A stretch of DNA of 16,495 nt from DATDEW01 sp046590205 (GTDB lineage Bacteria; Bacteroidota; Ignavibacteria; Palsa-1295). Under the pieces are notes generated by a model. The model was not told the origin of the DNA, ran no database searches, and worked only from the letters and a program-made list of their open reading frames with translations. Shown piece by piece: positions 5,353 to 12,360 of this stretch (position 1 is the first letter of the stretch; each line of letters begins with the position of its first letter). Where the stretch lies: positions 1 through 16,495 of the forward strand of contig JBKJTT010000049.1 in NCBI GenBank assembly GCA_046590205.1, written 5' to 3'. The translations under genes and the position numbers were made by a program.

Positions 5353-7515
5353 TTGAATACAGCTACCAGCATATCTGCAAAAGAAGAACGATTCCTTGTT
5401 GAAGGCATGGATTGCGCTGCATGTGTAACGCGCATTGAAACTGCTATTAATAAACTCCCCGGCATTCAAACTGCCACCGTAAATCTTGCAACAGGGGAAG
5501 CGTCTGTTTTTTATGACCCACATCAGGTTGGGCTTTCAAAGATAAAAGAGTCCGTTGACAAGATCGGGTATAAAGCGGTTGATTTACCTGAAGGCGATCT
5601 TTATGAACATCACGCAATTGAAAGCGAGTTACTCTATGCTAATCGCCGACTAAAGTTTATTGTCTCGCTTTTTCTCACGCTTCCTGTTTTTATTATCAGC
5701 ATGTTCATGCTTGAATTCACTGGGAGCGATTGGGTACAATTCATTCTTGCGACTCCGGTCGTCCTTTGGTGCGGCTCACATTTCTTTACGGGTGGATGGA
5801 AAGCAGCGATAGGCAAAGCCCCTGATATGAATACACTTATCGCATTGAGTGTTGGCACTGCATATATCTATAGTGCGCTCTATACGATCTTCCCACATTT
5901 CCTCCCTCACTCTTCGGCTTCATGTGCATATTTTGAATCTGCAACGACAATCGTAACGCTCGTCTTGCTCGGCGGACTCATGGAAATGCGTGCCTCACAA
6001 AAAGCAGGAGAAGCAATGCGCTCTCTCCTTGGCAAACAGGCAACGACAGCAACAATTGTCCGTAATCTTATTGACAGCACAATTCCGATAGAAGATGTAC
6101 GCGTAGGAGATACACTTCGCGTCCGAGCAGGTGAGAAGATACCTGTGGACGGAGTTATCACGATAGGTAACGCTTCGATAGATGAATCGATGATGACTGG
6201 TGAGTCTAACCCCGTCACAAAAACAGAAGACGATGAAGTCATCGGTGCATCGATCGTTTCATCCGGTACATTCGAGATGAAAGTAACTCGTATTGGAAAG
6301 AATACTGTCTTACAGCAGATTGTTCGTCTCGTAGAAAGAGCACAGAACTCAAAAGCTCCAATCGCACGTCTTGCCGATAAAGTAAGCGGATACTTTGTCT
6401 ATGGAGTGATAGGTATTGCAGTTGTTACATTTGTTATTTGGTATGTTGCTTCACCAACGGATAAACTTGCTTCGGCAATCGTACCATTCATTTCTGTGCT
6501 TATTATTGCCTGCCCCTGTGCGCTTGGTCTAGCTACACCCACAGCTATCATGGTCGGCTCTGGACGAGCGTCAGAACTTGGTATCCTTATCCGCAAAGGT
6601 GAAGCTCTTGAGAAAGCACATCAGCTTGATACAATTATTCTCGATAAGACCGGTACTATCACAACAGGAGAACCGGTCATTAATAGTATTAAGTCTCTCA
6701 ACGGTCTTAGTGAAGATGAACTGTTGCAACTTGCTGCATCATTGGAGAGAAATTCATCGCACCCTCTGGCAAAAGCATTTACGAAGTTGGGAAAACAGAG
6801 GAACATCTCTCTTCTTGCAGCAGATAACTTTCAGATAATAGAAGGGAAAGGGATTCAAGCGAACATTAATGGAAGAAAAATAGAAATTGGTAAATCTATC
6901 GGGAATCAGAACGCCCTTTCTCTTATGATTGACGGTGAACTCGCAGGTTCTTTTGAAGTATCACATATGATCAAGCCAAATACAAAAAAAGCTATTACTG
7001 AACTTCGTAAACTCGCCTTAGATGTCATTATGATGACAGGTGATAACGAAGTCGAGGCGAAGCGTATTGCTTCGGAAGTTGGAATTACGAATGTGATGTC
7101 AGGTGTACTACCTTATCAAAAAGCAGACAAAGTAAAAAGTCTTCAAGCCGAAGGGAAGATGGTTGGTATGGTCGGCGATGGTATCAATGATGCTCCGGCT
7201 CTTGCACAGGCAGATGTCGGGTTTGCTATCGGAAGCGGCACTGACGTTGCGATGGAAGCGGCAGATATTACCTTGATGCGTGATGACCTTATGGCTGTTG
7301 CAGATGCAATACGCCTCTCGAAACGGACGCTTGGTACCGTCAAACAAAACCTCTTTTTTAGCTTTTTCTATAATTCTCTCGGCATTCCGATAGCCGCGGG
7401 TGTCCTTTTTATCCCGTTCGGTATTGTTTTTAGCCCAATGATTGGCTCACTTGCTATGGCATTCAGCGACGTGACGGTTATTGCCAATAGTCTTCGGTTG
7501 AAAAGGTTTTCTTAA
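5353..7515 (+). CDS. copA: Copper-translocating P-type ATPase (P1B-1)
   Basis: 720 residues. One N-terminal HMA domain has GMDCAAC at 18-24, then membrane helices from about 100. The actuator has TGES (282-285), the metal-transport helix has CPC (387-389), and the phosphorylation site is DKTGT with D431. SSHP (468-471) is the P1B histidine-proline motif; MTGD (561-564) and GDGIND (608-613) complete the nucleotide and hinge motifs. TM7 has YN (FFYNSLG) and TM8 reads MAFSDVTV, where P1B-1 pumps usually have Ser-Ser; here the second Ser is Asp (D706). The protein should export Cu(I) from the cytoplasm. The start is a TTG at 5353, 6 bases after the first base of the copZ stop and in the same frame. 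An in-frame TAA immediately precedes it, so no earlier independent start exists. CopZ plus this protein equals the length of a usual two-HMA CopA. Copper specificity is inferred from CPC, YN and TM8. Confidence 0.93.
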   Translation: MNTATSISAKEERFLVEGMDCAACVTRIETAINKLPGIQTATVNLATGEASVFYDPHQVGLSKIKESVDKIGYKAVDLPEGDLYEHHAIESELLYANRRLKFIVSLFLTLPVFIISMFMLEFTGSDWVQFILATPVVLWCGSHFFTGGWKAAIGKAPDMNTLIALSVGTAYIYSALYTIFPHFLPHSSASCAYFESATTIVTLVLLGGLMEMRASQKAGEAMRSLLGKQATTATIVRNLIDSTIPIEDVRVGDTLRVRAGEKIPVDGVITIGNASIDESMMTGESNPVTKTEDDEVIGASIVSSGTFEMKVTRIGKNTVLQQIVRLVERAQNSKAPIARLADKVSGYFVYGVIGIAVVTFVIWYVASPTDKLASAIVPFISVLIIACPCALGLATPTAIMVGSGRASELGILIRKGEALEKAHQLDTIILDKTGTITTGEPVINSIKSLNGLSEDELLQLAASLERNSSHPLAKAFTKLGKQRNISLLAADNFQIIEGKGIQANINGRKIEIGKSIGNQNALSLMIDGELAGSFEVSHMIKPNTKKAITELRKLALDVIMMTGDNEVEAKRIASEVGITNVMSGVLPYQKADKVKSLQAEGKMVGMVGDGINDAPALAQADVGFAIGSGTDVAMEAADITLMRDDLMAVADAIRLSKRTLGTVKQNLFFSFFYNSLGIPIAAGVLFIPFGIVFSPMIGSLAMAFSDVTVIANSLRLKRFS

Positions 7516-7613
7516 AAATTAGGTCAAGATTAAACCTTATTCATATTCAACTCTCTAAGAAATCATACTTACATTTTGCGGGTTTCTTATACTCTAACTT
7601 CTTACAACTTCTT

Positions 7614-9131
7614 ATGATACGTTCATTCTTCCTTTTGCTCGGACTTGCGTTTGCCATTTCGCTTCATGCCCAAACCCCAACCTGGAGCACCGATGTTGCG
7701 AAGATCATGTATACAAATTGTACGTCTTGCCACCATGAAGGCGGCATAGCACCATTCTCGCTTATCGAATACAGCAATGCGTTTCAACGTAAATCACTTA
7801 TTGCCAATGAAGTCGGTGCAAAGCGGATGCCTCCGTTTCCGGCGGATGTCACGTATCGCAGCTATGCCCATCAACGTGCATTAACTACTGAACAAATGGC
7901 AACGATCATTGCATGGGTCAATGCTGATGCGCCTGAAGGTGACATTTCAAAAGCACCAACTCCACCGAGCTACACTGGCGGCGATGTTATCAAGAACCCC
8001 GACCTCTCTGTGAAAATGCCTGTTTATACGTCGACTGCATTTGCCGGTGACGAGTACCGTTGCTTTGTTATCCCAACGAACTTGACCGAAGATAAACATA
8101 TCACCGGGATCGAGATCATTCCGGGCAATCCGGGAATAGTCCACCATGCTCTCATTTTTGCTGATACGTCTATCATTCCTGTCAATCTTGATGCAAAGGA
8201 CCCACAGCCCGGCTATGTAGGGTTTGGTGGTGTCGGTTCAAACACAGCGCAGCTTCTTGGCGGATATGTGCCGGGCACAGCACCGTTCAAGTTTCCTGAC
8301 GGATTCGGTTTGAAGCTCCAGAAGGGATCGCGTATCATCATTCAAGTACACTATCCGCAGGGTGCATCCGGAAATACTGATCAGACAAAAGTAAATTTTG
8401 AATTCTCAAAAGGAGGAGGATTTGTTCGTCCTGTCTATCTTGATCCAATTTTGAATGAAGAGAATATTATTAACGGCTCACTTGTGATTCCTGCCAACAC
8501 CACAAAAACATTCAAGCAGCGATTCAATGATATTTCAATTGATATATCACTAATGGCAGTCCTTCCCCACATGCACCTTATCGGCAAGAGTACGAAGATA
8601 TGGGTGAAGCCGCCGACAGGTGATACTATTCCAATTGTCCGTATTCCCAATTGGGATTTTAGTTGGCAAATGAACTACACGTTCGAGAAACTTATCAAGG
8701 TGCCAAAGGGAAGTGCCCTTGAATCGGAAGTAACCTACGATAATACGACGAACAACCCGAAGAACCCGAATTCACCACCGAAACTTGTTACGTGGGGAGA
8801 AGAGACAACAGATGAAATGTGTCTGACATATTTCTACTATACGTTCTATCTTCCAGGAGATGAGAACATAGATATGACGAAGGTAGCTTTCCCTGTATCT
8901 GTCAGACCTGATATGCAGGTCAGAGAAGGAAACTTGTATCCGAACCCTGCTGCTTCACTCGTAAATATCAAAGCTGATAACGGTGCGAGCTACTCACTAA
9001 AAGATGCGCTCGGAAGAGAAGTATCTCATGGGGTCATCACAAACGGAAGAGTTGACGTTGCGAACGTAGCAGATGGTATGTATTACGTTGCTATAGGTAA
9101 TACGGTAGAGAAGCTTATCGTAAAGAAATAA
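7614..9131 (+). CDS. Secreted cytochrome c / copper type II monooxygenase-like protein with type IX sorting tail
   Basis: 505 residues. Signal peptide 1-20 (cleavage near LHAQ). A mono-heme cytochrome c domain follows: CTSCH at 36-40, with M72 in RMPPF as the likely second axial ligand. The next part resembles the two-domain copper type II ascorbate-dependent (PHM/DBH-like) monooxygenases: HH at 177-178 (VHHALIF), H246 (IIQVHYPQG), HMH at 319-321, and M402 (TTDEMC), which are candidates for the CuA and CuB ligands. The end (441-505) is a Por/type IX sorting domain: LYPNPA, then SLKDALGREV, GRVDVANVADGMYYVAI and a basic VKK end. It should therefore be carried to the cell surface or secreted. 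The substrate is unknown. It follows copA by 98 bases, consistent with a copper theme. The ATG is immediately preceded by a direct repeat of AACTTCTTA. Confidence 0.8.
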   Translation: MIRSFFLLLGLAFAISLHAQTPTWSTDVAKIMYTNCTSCHHEGGIAPFSLIEYSNAFQRKSLIANEVGAKRMPPFPADVTYRSYAHQRALTTEQMATIIAWVNADAPEGDISKAPTPPSYTGGDVIKNPDLSVKMPVYTSTAFAGDEYRCFVIPTNLTEDKHITGIEIIPGNPGIVHHALIFADTSIIPVNLDAKDPQPGYVGFGGVGSNTAQLLGGYVPGTAPFKFPDGFGLKLQKGSRIIIQVHYPQGASGNTDQTKVNFEFSKGGGFVRPVYLDPILNEENIINGSLVIPANTTKTFKQRFNDISIDISLMAVLPHMHLIGKSTKIWVKPPTGDTIPIVRIPNWDFSWQMNYTFEKLIKVPKGSALESEVTYDNTTNNPKNPNSPPKLVTWGEETTDEMCLTYFYYTFYLPGDENIDMTKVAFPVSVRPDMQVREGNLYPNPAASLVNIKADNGASYSLKDALGREVSHGVITNGRVDVANVADGMYYVAIGNTVEKLIVKK

Positions 9132-9133
9132 TC

Positions 9134-9721
9134 TTAATCATCCCGCTTGCGTATAACGACAAGCGGTTTGATGTGTCTTCCGGCTGCAGAGTCTTCAATG
9201 AGCGTCGCAAGGCGGCGCTCATGCGTTGCTTCTTTTTTAGCGCTGATAACCCACCACGTTGCTTGCTTACGGTATGATTCGGACTTTGACTGAAAATATT
9301 CCCACGCCTTCTTACTTTTCTTAAAGAGCTTTTCTTGCTCTTTGGTGAATGCGACTTCCACTTGCTCGAATGAATAGAGATTTTGCTTTCTAAGGTCACG
9401 TTCGGTGAATGCTTTCAACCCAGCCGCAGCGACCTTACCTTCATCGATAAGCTCTCCGATACGCTTTATATTCTTTGCAGACCAGATGCTCGATTTCTTT
9501 CGTGGGGTAATGCGCTGCATGTGGCTTTCTGCATCTAAGCGCCTGACAACGCTATCTATCCATCCGAAACACAGAGCAACATCCACGATGTCATTCCATT
9601 TCACACTTGGCTTACCCGTAGCGACCTTATACATCCCGACCCATACCTCTGTCTCTTTGGCATGGTTCTTCTTAAGCCATTTATAAAGCTCTGCTTTCGA
9701 TGTGAAGAAGATAGGTGACAT
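9134..9721 (-). CDS. YdeI/OmpD-associated family protein
   Basis: 195 residues, cytoplasmic, no signal peptide. It carries the family blocks: WNDIVDVALCFGWIDSVVRRLD (split as WNDIVDVAL and CFGWIDS, 42-57), then RITPRKKSSIW (70-80), NIKRIGELIDEGKVAAAGL, and WWVISAKKEATHERR with RLATLIE near 156-175. These mark the YdeI / OmdA group (PF13376), named for a role in bacteriocin protection in enterobacteria; the biochemical activity is not established. Its stop lies 2 bases from the stop of the convergent copper monooxygenase gene. The start at 9721 is just downstream of the sdhD terminator, so it needs its own promoter; none is clear. Confidence 0.85.
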   Translation of the reverse strand: MSPIFFTSKAELYKWLKKNHAKETEVWVGMYKVATGKPSVKWNDIVDVALCFGWIDSVVRRLDAESHMQRITPRKKSSIWSAKNIKRIGELIDEGKVAAAGLKAFTERDLRKQNLYSFEQVEVAFTKEQEKLFKKSKKAWEYFQSKSESYRKQATWWVISAKKEATHERRLATLIEDSAAGRHIKPLVVIRKRDD

Positions 9722-9731
9722 GTTTATATGT

Positions 9732-9758
9732 AAAAAAGGGCAGACTGAAAGTCTACCC
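9732..9758 (-). terminator. Rho-independent terminator after sdhC-sdhD
   Basis: On the minus strand GGGTAGACT, loop TTC and AGTCTGCCC pair with one mismatch (8 of 9), followed by six T (complement of the A run 9732-9737). It lies 30 bases past the sdhD stop and points the right way. It separates sdhCD from the YdeI-like gene. Confidence 0.75.
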
Positions 9759-9787
9759 TACTAATCCCAATAATCAATTAATCGCAG

Positions 9788-10177
9788 TTAGGGCTTCAAT
9801 GGGTCAAACGTCAACACCGTATTATACCCGATTCCCAAAAAGATGAAGGCGAGGATAACGAGTGTGCCGATGAGGGTGTACGATAACCACGGGCGGAATT
9901 TGAAATCTCGGATGATATTCCAGCAGCCCTGCACACCGTGATACATACCGATCGTGATGAATCCGATATATAAGCCGATAAAGACGGGGTTTGTCAAACG
10001 TTCTGCTGATGCATCGAAGTCATGCCCGTTGGTGGGGTTGTAGTGCATCCAGACATAATGACCGAGTGTCATAATAACCAGAGCTAAACCGGTGATGCGC
10101 TGCCACATCCAGGGACCTGCACCTGATTTGCGGCTCTTAGCATACGAACGAAGATGTTTTGTTGAACTTGCTTCCAT
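9788..10177 (-). CDS. sdhD: Succinate dehydrogenase / fumarate reductase membrane anchor, second subunit
   Basis: 129 residues with three membrane helices. WMWQRITGLALVIMTLGHYVWMHY (residues about 23-46, given here as WMWQRITG and LGHYVWMHY) is the SdhD-type helix 1 with the QR near the quinone site and H40. Helix 2 contains GMYHGVQGCWNIIRDF with H80 as a likely heme b ligand. It anchors the SdhAB catalytic dimer to the membrane. The start has a good Shine-Dalgarno that overlaps the sdhC stop. It is immediately downstream of sdhC and followed by a terminator, so sdhA and sdhB are not in this operon. A fumarate reductase role cannot be excluded from anchor subunits alone. Confidence 0.85.
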   Translation of the reverse strand: MEASSTKHLRSYAKSRKSGAGPWMWQRITGLALVIMTLGHYVWMHYNPTNGHDFDASAERLTNPVFIGLYIGFITIGMYHGVQGCWNIIRDFKFRPWLSYTLIGTLVILAFIFLGIGYNTVLTFDPLKP

Positions 10178-10184
10178 TGTGATG

Positions 10185-10191
10185 ACTCCTT
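10185..10191 (-). promoter_or_regulatory. Shine-Dalgarno for sdhD (AAGGAGT)
   Basis: AAGGAGT on the minus strand lies 7 bases before the sdhD ATG and overlaps the sdhC stop codon, suggesting coupled translation. Confidence 0.65.
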
Positions 10192-10606
10192 AAAATAATG
10201 GATGACCGAAAATCTCTTCCTGAAAGATCAGGACGAACATGAAGAGAACAACTGCTATACCTCCGCCCCATACCATGCGGATAAGTGCTTTTTGATGTTT
10301 TGCGCCCGAACCAAGATCAACGACGGCGATTCGGATGCCATTAAAAGCATGAAATATCACTAATGCACCCAGAAACCACTCCAAGAACTTGAACGGCGGA
10401 GTAGTGAAGAGTGCCATCTCCTCTTGGAACGCTGCGCGACCCTTCGTTAGCCCCGACAGAGCAAAGATATGAACAAAAAGATATACCGTCAAGCCGATAC
10501 CAGAGATACGGTGCAGGATGTATGCCCATGCACCTGACTGCCGCTTATATGATAAACTTATCTTCGTCCAAGAGCCGAGTGGCTTACGATCTGGAATATA
10601 TGCCAT
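10190..10606 (-). CDS. sdhC: Succinate dehydrogenase cytochrome b subunit
   Basis: 138 residues, three membrane helices. SGAWAYILHRISGIGLTVYL (24-43) is the characteristic SdhC opening, with the HR pair and Ser near the quinone site. FVHIFALSG follows, and helix 2 has VIFHAFNGIRIAVVDLG, where H86 is the likely heme b ligand. The protein holds heme b and quinone for complex II. It is first in a two-gene unit with sdhD. A TAnnTTTG element lies 21 bases upstream of its ATG. No sdhA or sdhB is near. Confidence 0.9.
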   Translation of the reverse strand: MAYIPDRKPLGSWTKISLSYKRQSGAWAYILHRISGIGLTVYLFVHIFALSGLTKGRAAFQEEMALFTTPPFKFLEWFLGALVIFHAFNGIRIAVVDLGSGAKHQKALIRMVWGGGIAVVLFMFVLIFQEEIFGHPLF

Positions 10607-10627
10607 AATGTACTGATTGTATTACTG

Positions 10628-10635
10628 CAAATTTA
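10628..10635 (-). promoter_or_regulatory. Bacteroidota-type -7 element (TAAATTTG) upstream of sdhC
   Basis: Minus-strand TAAATTTG is an exact TAnnTTTG match and continues GCAGTAAT, the same extension seen at surE. It would start transcription about 15 bases before the sdhC ATG. No TTG is found 19-21 bases upstream. Confidence 0.5.
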
Positions 10636-10674
10636 CGAAGAAATCACCGCCTTTTTTTACATTGCAGATTCGGC

Positions 10675-11532
10675 TTATCGCGCCCCGCGCCATGCAACAA
10701 AAACACTTCCAAAAAAGCCAATGAATTTTCCGATGATTACGAAGCCCAAAATGTGCATCCACGGCTCGCCGTACTTCGTGATATCAGCGATAAGCCCGGG
10801 GGCGATACGGCTGACCCCGTAATCCTCAAAAGCGATGACTAACCCATAAGCCAGCGCTCCTCCTATAAACCCTGCAAAGACAGATTCTATTATATAAGGT
10901 AAGATTAAAGTTGATTTACCAGCTCCGAGGAGTTTCATGGTTCGTATCGTCTCGCGACGCGTCGTGATGGCAAGCCGAGCTGTGCTTATGACAATAGCAA
11001 GCGAGGTGATAATGAGAAATCCGCCGAATAGATATGCAAGCAGTAGAAGTGTCTCGGTTTTTTCTTCAAGCCCAATGAGTGTTTTGCTTTCAAAGATGAT
11101 GTCCTTCATGCCCGATATTGATGTGAGTTTTGACTCCATCTCTGCTGCATTTGCCGAGGTCATATCTTTGAGAGTTATCCTGACTCCTGCAGGAAATGGA
11201 TTATACCCAACGATACGCTCGACATCCTCGCCGGAGCGATTGACATATTCTTCAAGTGCTTCTTCTTTCGAGACGAACCTGAATTCTGCAATATTCGGAT
11301 GATTGCCAAGCTCGCTTGTTGAATTTTGTGCATCAACCGAAGTAATACTTGCATCAAAATATGCTTCGATTGGTACGTTTGCGCGATACTCATCTAAACT
11401 TTCCTGTGCCCGAATGACAAGAAGAGAGAATACTCCGATAACTGCCAGCGTCACGGCAATGACAAGCGCTGTCAGCACTGTCATCATCGGTGTTCGGCGT
11501 ATTGCGGCTATTGCTTCTTTAAGGATGAGCAT
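10675..11532 (-). CDS. ftsX: Cell division protein FtsX
   Basis: 285 residues with the FtsX layout: short cytoplasmic N-terminus (LKEAIAAIRRTPMM), TM1 about 17-40, a large extracytoplasmic loop (about 41-160), then TM2 (161-183), TM3 (210-234) and TM4 (257-280). The loop after TM2 has RRETIRTMKLLGA, the conserved cytoplasmic FtsX motif that meets the ATPase FtsE. With FtsE it controls peptidoglycan hydrolases at the division site. The ATG abuts the surE stop (TAAATG), so it is translated from the surE mRNA. ftsE is not adjacent, which differs from the classic ftsEX pair. Confidence 0.9.
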   Translation of the reverse strand: MLILKEAIAAIRRTPMMTVLTALVIAVTLAVIGVFSLLVIRAQESLDEYRANVPIEAYFDASITSVDAQNSTSELGNHPNIAEFRFVSKEEALEEYVNRSGEDVERIVGYNPFPAGVRITLKDMTSANAAEMESKLTSISGMKDIIFESKTLIGLEEKTETLLLLAYLFGGFLIITSLAIVISTARLAITTRRETIRTMKLLGAGKSTLILPYIIESVFAGFIGGALAYGLVIAFEDYGVSRIAPGLIADITKYGEPWMHILGFVIIGKFIGFFGSVFVAWRGAR

Positions 11533-12309
11533 TTAGAATGTATTCTTCCAGTTAGTTCGGATCTCTTCCAAGAATTTTTTATCAGTCAAGTCGTAGTGAA
11601 GCGGCGTGACACTTATCTTATTATGATGCAGAGCAATATCATCTGCTTCCTCGTCATTATCAACGTAATGGTATGTACCCTTAAGCCAGTAGTACGGTCT
11701 GCCATGAGGGTCTTTGCGTTGCTCAAACGTATCATCCCAATATGATTTTCCTTGTCTTGTATAGACAATACCCTCTATCTTATCAGGCGGAAGGGAAGGG
11801 CAGTTCACGTTGAGTAATGTCCCCTGCGGTAAGCCGCGCTCGACAACATACGGAACGAAGCGTTTGATAAAATCAGCAGCGCCGGAAAAATCCGAATCAG
11901 GTTTGTAGCTTTCGAGCGAGACTGCAATGCCTGGCACATCAAGAACTGTCGCTTCTGTCGCCGCGCTGACAGTACCGGAGTAGATGATATTGACCGCTGT
12001 ATTTCTTCCATGATTAATACCGCTGACGACAATATCGGGCTTCGGCAAACCTTGCTCGGCTAGGAAGGTACGAAGAGCGAGCTTCACACAATCAGCAGGT
12101 GTGCCGCTAACGGCATAACCGAAGAAACTCCCGTTCTTCTGGTACTCGGTAACACGCAGAGGGAGCATCACGGTTAGTGCATGTCCAACCGCCGACTGCT
12201 CATCGAGCGGCGCCATGACGATAACATTGCCGATCTCTTTCATTGCCTCGACAAGAGCCATAATGCCCTGCGAGTTTATGCCGTCGTCGTTGGTTACAAG
12301 GATATTCAT
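11533..12309 (-). CDS. surE: 5'/3'-nucleotidase SurE
   Basis: 258 residues beginning MNILVTNDDG, the SurE start with metal ligands D8 and D9. S39 (DEQSAVGHALT) and N99 (VSGINHGRN, 95-103) complete the known metal site, and GTPADCVKLAL (69-79) is also typical. SurE dephosphorylates nucleoside monophosphates and acts in stationary-phase survival. A longer in-frame reading from 12357 adds 16 residues, but the family N-terminus fixes the start at 12309. A -7 element sits 5 bases before the ATG. It is followed directly by ftsX. Confidence 0.96.
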   Translation of the reverse strand: MNILVTNDDGINSQGIMALVEAMKEIGNVIVMAPLDEQSAVGHALTVMLPLRVTEYQKNGSFFGYAVSGTPADCVKLALRTFLAEQGLPKPDIVVSGINHGRNTAVNIIYSGTVSAATEATVLDVPGIAVSLESYKPDSDFSGAADFIKRFVPYVVERGLPQGTLLNVNCPSLPPDKIEGIVYTRQGKSYWDDTFEQRKDPHGRPYYWLKGTYHYVDNDEEADDIALHHNKISVTPLHYDLTDKKFLEEIRTNWKNTF

Positions 12310-12314
12310 TACTG

Positions 12315-12322
12315 CAAAAATA
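12315..12322 (-). promoter_or_regulatory. Bacteroidota-type -7 element (TATTTTTG) 5 nt before surE
   Basis: Minus-strand TATTTTTG is an exact TAnnTTTG match followed by GCAGTAATG, where ATG is the surE start. The spacing to the ATG equals that of the gene at 172, which suggests leaderless or near-leaderless transcripts. No matching -33 TTG. Confidence 0.55.
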
Positions 12323-12360
12323 CGACTTTGTGAGCATGGGTAGGGGAGTAACCACAAAGA

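Noticed and set aside
7570..7578. TACATTTTG as a -7 element for the 7614 gene
   Set aside because: Spacing within the motif is one base too long (TA-N3-TTTG) and there is no TTG at the expected distance.
9143..9166. CCGCTTG/CAAGCGG hairpin as a terminator for the copper monooxygenase gene
   Set aside because: The stem is good but no T run follows on either strand, and it lies in the coding end of the YdeI-like gene.
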